From assembly GCF_019097595.1 (NCBI RefSeq), contig NC_080713.1:10691699-10755698 (forward strand): a stretch of DNA of 64,000 nucleotides. The letters run 5' to 3'. A model generated the notes under the pieces. It was given only the letters and a program-made list of their open reading frames with translations, did not search any database and was not told the DNA's origin. Positions 55,278 to 64,000 of the stretch are shown here, in pieces (the stretch's first letter is position 1; each line of letters opens with the position of its first letter). The translations under genes were made by a program, and so were the position numbers. This stretch comes from Hemibagrus wyckioides. Taxonomy: Eukaryota; Chordata; Actinopteri; Siluriformes; Bagridae.

Positions 55278-55669
55278 AAAAAAAGTAAGAGTGAGACCAT
55301 AAGGGGATGGAAAGAGAACAGGATATAAATAAATAAATATTATGAAGATGAAGAGGAATTGAGCTAGAGAGAGACAAGCACAGTATATATATGAGAGAGA
55401 GCTTGTACAATGTGCATTATATCACTGGCTAATTGTGATAATTGGTCCTTTCATTAGTGAAATTGCATTAGGCTGCAATGTGAAAATGAGCCTTTCAAAC
55501 AACCACTTAATATTTTGGTTCTGTTCTGCAGGGTAAAACACAACCTGCACACAATCTAGCGAATGTTAACTCGGGTTGCATTTCCTTTAGCAAAACCTGC
55601 AGCTGATGAAATATACTGTTTTCAAAAACCTAAGTGGGAATATTTAAGGTTCAAAATTGAGATTGTGAA

Positions 55670-55960
55670 AGAAAGAAACAACCAAAGAAAGATGGAAGTG
55701 GAGGAAATGAAGGAAGTGATGCAAGAAAGGAAAGGGATGAGAAGGAAAAATGAAGGGAGGGGAAAGAAGGCAGGCAGGAAGGAAGAATGGGGAGAAGAAG
55801 GAAGGAAGGAATGAAGGAAGGTAGGTGGAGGAGAAGGAAGGGGAGGAGAGGGAATTGAATGAAGGAAGGTAGGGGAGAAGGGAGAAGGAAGGAAGGAAGG
55901 TAGGGGAGAAGAAGGGAGAAGGAAGGAAGGAAGGAAGAAATAGGAGGAAGGAAGGTAGGT
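55670..55960. repeat. purine-rich (GGAA)n-like block
   Basis: About 290 bp of G/A with recurrent ggaaggaa and aggtaggggag words, in the inferred serpini1 intron. Both strands give open but repetitive frames. Confidence 0.9.
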
Positions 55961-58069
55961 GATAAATTGAAAAGGAAAATAGTTTTTAAAAAACACTACA
56001 TCATATGATATATAATAAATTGTTAATAAAATATAACCTTCATGTTTTTCAAATATTAATTTCAAAGTGTTTTTTCTAGTAATAATTAATGGTGTTTTTT
56101 TCTAGTATTAATGTTATTTCTAGCACTAAATTATTTTTTTCTAGTGGTGTTGTGTTATTATGGGATCACATCACACAGGAATATTTTTTTAATGCAATAC
56201 CATCAAACAGTTACACACTAAAAAAAAAAAAAAAAACTCCTGGTCACTCTAGGGTATAACATCATTGAGATCCTGCCATGGTGTCTAGCCAAAGGTAATG
56301 CAGTAAAAGCATATTTCTGCTTTACACATTTTATCTAATTTAAAACTGAAGTCTTGATTTAAGTGAATACAAGACTTCTAATCAGTGTCTGTAGCTGGAG
56401 TTAAAATACAGGCAGGAAACATCACACAAGGACAGTCTGTATTCAGAAAGTGCATGAAATACATGATGATCAAAACCAGGAAGTACAAACACACAAAACT
56501 CAGATTTGTAGTAACAAAAGCCTTGACAAGACATATCAAATCAGTAACACAGAATGGTGAACACAATCAGGTAACAAACCAATCAGAGGATGTGTAAGAA
56601 AGGGAAAAAGAGACCAGAAATTGTATATTTTATTTTAACAACATAAAATGCGGTAACAAAAGCATGTGATTAATCATGCAGTCTTGCCTCCTATTTGTCC
56701 GTGTCAGGTCTGCACTTGGGCTGCTGCCAGATGATTACTTCTAAATAAATCAATAACTATTCTTTCGAAGGGCACCTATAACCGGCACAAAGGGACCTGA
56801 CAACAGTTTCTACTTTGACTCTGAATCCTGGCAAAGATCTACAAGCGCAGTTTAACCCTCATGGGTACACCCAAAGGTTATGCCTGGTTATAAGGCACAT
56901 ATAATTGGACCTTAAGGATCAGTGAGTTAAAATGTCCACGTTAAAGATACTAAAGGTACAAAAGATGTTCACCACTAAAGGTTAGAAGCATAGGTACAAT
57001 TTAGTATTTTTTTTCTGGAAAGTTCCTGTGAAATTCGACTGTGGTTCACTTGCAACTTTGGTAGATTAGGACTAGTCTTCAAAATGTGTGGTTGTGTCTG
57101 ATGAAACAATGAAAGAAGAATTGATACCAGGTTTTCTTGGCAGCCGAGAACATGGTTTATTGTCTCCAATCCTCTGAATTTTCAGTACAGAATCTGGTTG
57201 AACTACTCTGAGGAGGGTTAACAAGTGAGAGTTGCTTCATGTGAAGGAGAAATAATGCGGGCGTTACTTCTAATGTCTTTCTTGCATGCAACAGAACATA
57301 AGTGCCAGTTCTCAGAGAATATTTTTGGAGAGGATTCAGAAGGCTAAGAATACCAGGTAGTGGGTGTCATAATGCAAGATGACTATGATGTAATTGTGCC
57401 CTCAGGCCAAACAAGTCAGCTCCCTAATTAAATCCATACCCATATACTTATTCAAAGGCCGTGTCTATGCTAGATGTCATCTTTGGAGTGGAATAAGGGG
57501 AGACCAAGAGGTTACTTCCAATGGCAGGTGGATGGAGCCGGCCATTAATTAATAGATATTTCTGATTAATAGAATGTTATATCCTGAGCCGACAGAGTTT
57601 TAGAGCTTTTTTCTGGCTCTTGATAATATTTCATCTGATAAAACGAAATAGAATGTAGAAATAGATTTTATTTGACGAATAAAAAATTTCTGAATTTCGA
57701 AAAAGGATTAATTCAGTTATATAATTCATTACTAATTCAGCCACATTTAGTCAAAAATTAATTAATTTAATATGCAGATGAACAGTATCCGATATCAGTA
57801 AAACAAACAGTAATAATAATAACCAGTTACAAATTTTTGTAAAAAAAAAAAAAAAAGCTATTCAGTATTCATTCATGCAAGACAATAAAATAAAGGGAAT
57901 ACCATCCTGCATTACCTTCAATGCAAAAATCATTAATTCAGATCATTTTTATCCTTATATCATAATGATGTTTTGGAAACACAGAAGTGGAAGTGTCCAA
58001 ACAAGTACAAATGTCTATTCAGGATGCCACATAAAGTATGTAGCTAATGTTCTTCAAATCTCCAATTTT

Positions 58070-58165
58070 AGATATCCATCCATTCTCTACATCACTTATC
58101 CTACTGGGTCGCAGGGGACCTGGAGCCTATCCCAGTAGACTCAGGGTACACTCTGGACATGATGC
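58070..58165 (+). repeat. interspersed repeat fragment
   Basis: Reads cttatcctactgggtcgcag, then gagcctatcccagtagactc and acactctggacatgatgc. It is the same family as the copy at 14.1 kb. Confidence 0.6.
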
Positions 58166-59691
58166 TAGGCACTGGGTTTAGACAGACATGCCAAAAAGTT
58201 AACAACCATTCAGAAACCATGTGTGAAAAAGTGTACCCTTCCTACATCTACAATCATTAAAGGTCAGGTGCTACTAAAGAAATGCACAAGAATAGTCATA
58301 AAGAGGATTGGTTAATCATCAAGAAGCTTATTTTCTGGATATTGGTTTTTTTTTTTTGGGGTGACTGTGTATTAAAATCTTTGTTGTCACCTGAGGTTAT
58401 GACTATAATTATGGTCCTCATGACTAAAAAGATATAAGTGAAGGCTTCCTTTATCGAATGACTGTACTGTTTCATATGTGTGATGTTTGTATGCTTTTGT
58501 ATGTGTCTTCTTGCTCTCAAAGAGATGTTCAGGATGCATATATAACTATTTTTATTGAAATGTCTGGCTATAGATAAACAGTGCTATTTCTCTTATGCAA
58601 GGGAAGTTAAACTTCATGCGAATAATCAAAATTTATTTAGTTCCAGATTAGTAAAAGATTTTATGCCATGCATGGTTGGAGTGTGTAAACACATTTAATC
58701 CAATACATTTAGTGGCTATAGTCTGACCATTTAAAACTTGAGCACAATATGTTTCACCTGATGGGGGGAAAATAGGTTGAATTGCATTGTTCTATAGACC
58801 CACATTGTTCTAGAGGCTATTCCGAAGTGAATTTTTGACCAGTGCAGCTTATGACATTGAGAACATTGTGGTGATGACATAACTTCTGTTTTTGTGTGTG
58901 TGTTAGTTATTTTTTGATGTGTGACTTGACTCCAGATGGAGATGTGGAGGAGGTGGATGTGTAGGTGTGCAGTCAGAGTTCGACAGAGTGCCTTTCACAC
59001 TCTAGTGTTAAAAATAACGGTCTTTACAATCTGAACAATTTGAAGCCACTTAGGAGCATGGTGACAGTAAACTACCCAGGAGAAAACCCAGGGGTGTACT
59101 GCAAAGTTTATGACTGCTAAATAAAACTAGAAACTGTAAGCAGAGGTTTAGCTGTAGCATTTGTAGCATCCATTCCTATGGTGATATGGGAGAAACTATA
59201 CCTTTTTTTTTTGGTTTGTCAGGAAAAGTTGCTTCCAGACGAAACCCAAATAAGATTAACATTCAGAAAATGCTGATTTATGTGAATGGGAAATGATGGC
59301 AAAATTTATTTGTGGTGGTGGTTACTTTCTATTTAGGAAATTGGCTACATAGCTATTTAACCCCCTGCATTCCTATAAAAATCAGATGGGTTTTAGTATA
59401 CATACTAATCTTATTACATGATCTAGGTATACTGTAATGTTGTGTTAAGTTACAGGTATCTCTGTACCAACATAAGAGCTTTAAGAAAGAATTAAAGTTT
59501 AACGTAAAGAGAATTAATGTTAATAGGCCAAAAAGCACTGCTTCCCAAGAAACATAACAAGAAAAAATTCATCCTAAAGAGTCTAATGTAGAGGAAAATG
59601 TACTGTCCTTTAAAAGATGTTAAATGTCTCCTTATCAACAATTATTTTTCTTTGTTAATTAAAATCTTGTGTATGTGTGTGTATATATATA

Positions 59692-60937
59692 CACTATATT
59701 GCCAAAAGTATTCGCTCACCTGCCTTGACTCGCATATGAACTTAAGTGACATCCCATTCCTAATCCATAGGGTTCAATATTACGTCGGTCCACCCTTTGC
59801 AGCTATAACAGCTTCAACTCTTCTGGGAAGGCTGTCCACAAGGTTTAGGAGTGTGTTTATGGGAATTTTTGACCATTCTTCCAGAAGCGCATTTGTGAGG
59901 TCAGGTACTGATGTTGGACGAGAAGTCCTGGCTCTCAGTCTCCGCTCTAATTCATCCCAAAGGTGTTCTATTGGGTTGAGGTCAGGACTCTGTGCAGGCC
60001 AGTCAAGTTCATCCACACCAGACTCTGTCATCCATGTCTTTATGGACCTTGCTTTGTGCACTGGTGCACAGTCATGTTGGAAGAGGAAGGGGCCAGCTCC
60101 AAACTGTTCCCACAAAGTTGGGAGCATGGAATTGTCCAAAATGTCTTGGTATGCTGAAGCATTCAGAGTTCCTTTCACTGGAACTAAGGGGCCAAGCCCA
60201 GCTCCTGAAAAACAACCCCACACCATAATCCCCCCTCCACCAAACTTTACACTTGGCACAATGCAGTCAGACAAGTACCGTTCTCCTGACAACCGCCAAA
60301 CTAAGACTCGTCCATCAGATTGCCAGATGGAGAAGCGCGATTCGTCACTCCAGAGAACGCGTCTCCACTGCTCTAGAGTCCAGTGGCGGCGTGCTTTACA
60401 CCACTGCATGCGACGCTTTGCATTGCACTTGGTGATGTATGGCTTGGATGCAGCTGCTCGGCCATGGAACCCCATTCCATGAAGCTCTCTGCGCACTGTT
60501 CTTGAGCTAATCTGAAGGCCACATGAAGTTTGGAGGTCTGTAGGGATTGACTGCAGAAAGTTGGCGACCTCTTCGCACTATGCGCCTCAGCATCCGCTGA
60601 CCCCGCTCCGTCAGTTTACGTGGCCTACCACTTGGTGGCTGAGTTGCTGTCGTTCCCAAACACTTCCACGTTCTTATAATACAGCTGACAGTTGACTGTG
60701 GAATATTTAGGAGCGAGGAAATTTCACGACTGGATTTGTTGCACAGGTGGCATCCTATCACAGTTCCACGCTGGAATTCACTGAGCTCCTGAGAGCGACC
60801 CATTCTTTCACAAATGTTTGTAAAAACAGTCTGCATGCCTAGGTGCTTGATTTTATACACCTGTGGCCATGGAAGTGATTGGAACACCTGATTCTGATTA
60901 TTTGGATGGGTGAGCAAATACTTTTGGCAATATAGTG
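59692..60937 (-). mobile_element. near-intact Tc1/mariner transposon
   Basis: The element is 1246 bp. Its ends are inverted copies of 29 bp (cactatattgccaaaag...) with one mismatch. It is flanked on both sides by TA (59690-59691 and 60938-60939), the Tc1 target duplication, and it sits in a TA-rich repeat. A transposase pseudogene fills most of it on the minus strand. The high similarity of the ends and almost intact coding frame suggest a young copy. The TIRs are short compared with the 200-bp IR/DR type of some fish Tc1 elements. Confidence 0.95.
59780..60803 (-). pseudogene. Tc1-family transposase, one frameshift
   Basis: The start codon is at 60803 (MGRSQELSEFQRGTVIG) and the stop TAA is at 59782-59780. 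The N-terminal part has the paired-type helix-turn-helix (SREISSLLNIPQSTVS) and the GRPRK hook. The catalytic part has [19 protein letters not shown] and [10 protein letters not shown]. The second Asp and the Glu are separated by 34 residues, so this is the DD34E class. Near 60548-60553 the frame shifts. The total length is 2 nt short of 342 codons, consistent with a 2-bp deletion. I see no other stop in the two frame segments. It is therefore non-functional as it stands. Confidence 0.93.
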
Positions 60938-60957
60938 TATATATATATATATATATA

Positions 60958-60980
60958 TGAGATTTTAGACACAGAGATTT

Positions 60981-61072
<92 letters not shown>

Positions 61073-61080
61073 CTCTGTTT
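60958..61080. repeat. (TA)n tract inside a 16-bp inverted repeat
   Basis: 60971-60986 (acagagattttatata) and 61063-61078 (tatataaaatctctgt) are perfect inverted copies around about 76 bp of mostly alternating TA, giving one long self-complementary palindrome. It adjoins the right end of the Tc1 copy. Confidence 0.9.
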
Positions 61081-62294
61081 GTTATTAAACCCAGATTATG
61101 TGGATTGTCTGCCATATAATTGTACTGTGAATCAGCTGTGACTATAGAAATGATAGCATTTTAAAATGAGCACATTCATTTAAATTACAGCCAGGTCAGT
61201 ATAGAAAATGAACCAACATCCTCTGACCAGTCAGATTTGATAATGCAACAGATGCTATAGATGTAATATTCATTTTAGATAATCTAATAGGTTAACCAGT
61301 TTGTCCTGTAATTGTACTGTTATTATTTTTTATTTTATTTTATTTTATTTTTTTTTGCATTTTAATATTATGTATTATGTAATGTAATATAATATATAAT
61401 GTGTGTGTGTGTGTGTATATAAAAAAAAGAGTAGTTTATACTGGGCAGTGTGGGTCAGTTGAAGGAACTTAAAAAAAGTAACCTTGTAACAGGTTTTAAC
61501 TGACTGGGTCAAATTAACTTAAGCTTCCCGCTCTTAAGCTTAAGCTTTAATTAAATAAATGGTGCTTGTTACTAATATAGATCAGTGTAAGATTTTCTGA
61601 TGCAAGGTTTTCTGTTGAGAAACCAAGCTTTGAGCCTAAAGCCACCGAGTTTAACCGAGTTCCAGCATCGTCTGGAGTTCCCCTATTTGGCTTGTTCGGT
61701 TTCTCCCTGGTGGCTGGATGGCTTTTATTCACAACTCAGCCTTGCTTGAAGGAAAAAAGGTCACTGGATCTGCTGTTTTCAGGCGTCTTTTCTCCTCCGT
61801 TCACAAGCGAGTGTCTGTTTTCATCGCAGCTCCAGTTAGGCCTTTGCGCTGTAAGAAACTCGGGCGTCTCATGGCTCCTGGAACAAAAAGGAATACCTTA
61901 TACCTAGGTGCATATTTAACTAATGTGCTTGAAGGAGTTATGTTGTGTTTTGTCACACCAGAGGTGAACTGGAATACTATTTAGTACGGGAATATGCAGT
62001 CCAAGTCCAGTATTCATGACTATAAATAAATGTTTGCCATTATGGTGTTACCGTAGTGTTGTGAGAAGATGAGACGTGTACAGTCTTATTAGGATAAAAA
62101 ATAAACCTTACTTTCAGACTGCTGAAGGTTCAGAATGGTCAGATCTTCACTCTATTGGTGATGTATAGACAGAGAAAATATTATCTATTATTTATCAGAA
62201 TGTTTGCTTGACTTCTTGACAGTAAAAAAAAAAATAGATCACAAAAAAATGTCAAATTAAAATATCTTTTCATTAATGCTAATTTTATTTCACA

Positions 62295-62435
62295 CAGGGT
62301 CAGTGGTTCAGCCTTGTTGGGCTGCTGATCACAAGGCTGTGAGTTCAAATCCCCATGCTGGGTTCTTGAACAAGACCTCAATTATTGAGATTGATTATGT
62401 CTCAATCATACGCTGGTTTTCATAAAAGCAAATGC
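62295..62435 (+). mobile_element. SINE fragment
   Basis: The head reads gggtcagtggttcagccttg. The B box-like gttcaaatccccatgc is at 62344-62359. The rest is diverged. It lies in the inferred serpini1 intron. Confidence 0.5.
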
Positions 62436-62598
62436 AAATGTAATTTTTTTCCCCCAATTTCTGGGAAAATTTCAGTAAAAATTAGAACTTATTAGAACTT
62501 CATAGTGGATAGAGACTGTGTTTGTAGAATTAAATGAAATTAATTATCCTGATATAGACAGACATGTGTACATTGATGTGCTAGTAGCTTTAACTTTT

Positions 62599-62608
62599 AA
62601 TTATTATT

Positions 62609-62641
<33 letters not shown>
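62599..62641. repeat. (TTA)n(TAA)n self-complementary tract
   Basis: Four TTA-type units switch to about ten TAA-type units, making a partial hairpin. Confidence 0.9.
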
Positions 62642-62642
<1 letters not shown>

Positions 62643-62804
62643 TTATCTAATTGACATTCACTCAAGTTGATCCTGATTTATTTAACGACAAGACAGCTCC
62701 AGCGTTTATTGGTTTTATTGAAATTCGGGATACACAGATGCATACGATTTCATTTCTTTCTCTTTTTCACACATACACATATTTTGTGCTACACTTAAAT
62801 TTCT

Positions 62805-62940
62805 AGCATTTGGCAGACACCCTTATCCAGCGCAACGTACAGAAGTGAATCTTTTTTTACACAGCCGAGTAACTGAGGGTTAAGGGCCATGCTCAAGAGC
62901 CCAGCAGTGACAGCTTGGTGGTTCAGTGACAGCTTGGAGA
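62805..62940 (-). repeat. interspersed repeat tail joined to SINE scrap
   Basis: The segment tttggcagacacccttatcc is a common fish retroelement 3' tail. It continues into gggccatgctcaagagccca, the reversed SINE body, with gtgacagcttgg present twice in tandem (62908 and 62926). Confidence 0.55.
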
Positions 62941-62954
62941 TTTGAGACAAGTCT

Positions 62955-62986
<32 letters not shown>

Positions 62987-63094
62987 CTCGGCACATCTCT
63001 GCTCATACAAAATATATTTGTATCTCTCTCTCTGCGCCATAAACAATGTTGCCCAGCAACGTGAAAGTCAGAATTGGAGAGAGGATTAGGATAT

Positions 63095-63100
<6 letters not shown>

Positions 63101-63138
<38 letters not shown>
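63101..63138. repeat. (GT)n microsatellite
   Basis: About 19 GT units. A (CA)n tract of about 14 units lies nearby at 62954-62981. Confidence 0.97.
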
Positions 63139-63139
<1 letters not shown>

Positions 63140-63285
63140 GCAAGAGAGTATGCAGCAGTGTTCTGAATAATCAATCATTCGTGGCACATACACACTGCGC
63201 ACAGGATGGAGTCTGAAAATCACTTTCAGTTCCTGAAAATGTAGCTGACTCAATCCAGCAGAATATTGTCTTTCCTCTTATGCAG

Positions 63286-63287
<2 letters not shown>

Positions 63288-63335
<48 letters not shown>

Positions 63336-63374
63336 CTCTTTCTCTCTCTCTCTCACTCTCACTCTCTCTCTCTT
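63288..63374. repeat. (CT)n microsatellite
   Basis: About 43 CT units with TTT and CA interruptions. Confidence 0.97.
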
Positions 63375-63779
63375 GCTCTCTGTCCTTCTTTCTCTTTTCG
63401 ATCGTCTCTACCTTTTACCTTGTCTCCAGCATGTTTTTCTTTCTCTCTTTTGAATGATAAACCCTGTTGTCAAAAAAGTGCACATAAATTGTGTACATCA
63501 GCACGCTTCACTACACTGATGGACTAAAAATAAGCATTCTAGGCATCAACTAGACTTCCATCTTTCACTAAAAGCTCTAGAAGGAGTGTCTGTTTTGAAT
63601 GTGTGTCCAGTTGCTGCATCTGCATCACAATGCAGCAATAATCAAGAAAAGAAGTCAAGGAGTGATACTGTAGTCTAAATGGTGAAAGGGTGTGCATGGA
63701 CAATGGTTTATTGCACACAATATCATAAATCTGCAAAATAATTTTTGACATCAGAAATTTGGAAATGTTTCATAAAAAT

Positions 63780-64000
63780 AAACGTCTACCTCTGCCGTGA
63801 AGATTTCCATATTGGAGGAAAAAGTGCACCTCCGCCTCAGTGAACATACTGTCTCTCCTCGCTGGGCAGTCAGAATCTACTGTAGTGCCTTTTCAATGGG
63901 AAGTCTCTGGGCACTGAGCCTGTACTTGGTCAGGATTTATCTCAGACTGTGAACAGATACTCTGCCAGTTTGTACTCTCTGTTTGGGGCCTGATAGCGCT
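63780..64000 (-). pseudogene. decayed retroelement protein fragment
   Basis: Read on the minus strand, one frame gives LTKYRLSAQRLPIEKALQ and then a stop. Another gives RRDSMFTEAEVHFFLQYGN. Together they resemble a C-terminal Cys/His segment I recall from fish retroelement proteins, frameshifted and with its cysteines lost. The exact family is uncertain. Confidence 0.3.

Larger units (their letters stand above)
54031..64000 (+). other. serpini1: inferred serpini1 intron 1, repeat-rich
   Basis: I searched for the first serpin coding exon (signal peptide followed by the helix A region) and did not see it. The stretch holds a GA-rich block, an intact-looking Tc1 transposon, AT palindromes, SINE fragments and microsatellites, each listed separately. 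If the gene is serpini1, its coding exons lie beyond the right edge. Confidence 0.5.

Noticed and set aside
55622..56065. 147-codon minus-strand frame
   Set aside because: It is a translation of the GGAA-rich simple repeat (PSFLPSSP repeats).
59598..60482. 294-codon plus-strand frame
   Set aside because: It is the antisense of the Tc1 transposase and shares its boundaries. The minus frame carries the recognisable motifs.

Overview
The window is nuclear DNA from a teleost fish. It has split genes with GT-AG introns, many dinucleotide and tetranucleotide microsatellites, several families of decayed fish Tc1/mariner transposons, tRNA-derived SINEs and tails of LINE-type repeats. One SINE family and the mix of Tc1 families recall catfish (Siluriformes), but that is an impression from memory and was not tested.

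Three genes account for the coding content. (1) Minus strand, 1605-26528: 13 consecutive coding exons (744 codons) of a WDR49 (CFAP337-type) WD40-repeat protein with an N-terminal degenerate EF-hand. The 3' end lies off the left edge. (2) Minus strand, about 36850-53450: a complete PDCD10 (CCM3) gene with seven coding exons (210 aa), a 5'UTR segment on the first coding exon, and a probable separate 5'UTR exon at 53348. (3) Plus strand: the promoter and non-coding first exon (about 53912-54030) of the neighbouring gene. By conserved gene order (WDR49 - PDCD10 - SERPINI1, as on human 3q26) this should be serpini1 (neuroserpin). No serpin coding exon was found before the right edge. PDCD10 and this gene are head to head, with roughly 0.4-0.5 kb between their starts. 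That interval carries ETS-like and ZNF143/THAP11-like motifs plus CCAAT, GC and TATA-like boxes pointing rightward.

Everything else is intronic or intergenic and repeat-rich. The best mobile element is a 1246-bp Tc1-family transposon (59692-60937) with 29-bp terminal inverted repeats and a TA target duplication. Its transposase is broken only by one apparent 2-bp frameshift. Older Tc1-type remnants lie at 6.2, 9.7, 16.3, 24.4, 36.0, 38.7, 45.5, 47.1 and 50.1 kb. The 38.7-kb copy is a head-to-head fold-back and the 45.5-kb copy is interrupted by a SINE. Other structures are a minisatellite at 4.1 kb, a small palindromic MITE at 5.26 kb, a long inverted repeat at 17.4/18.1 kb, a diverged direct duplication at 51.5/51.9 kb, and a 16-bp-armed (TA)n palindrome beside the young Tc1 copy.

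I found no operon-like, CRISPR-like or clearly novel coding system. The most useful second looks are the divergent promoter, microsatellites that supply or abut splice signals in wdr49 and pdcd10, the long CT-rich tract in the inferred pdcd10 3'UTR, and the nearly intact transposon. Family assignments rest on recalled sequence similarity and splice-phase consistency. No database search was possible.
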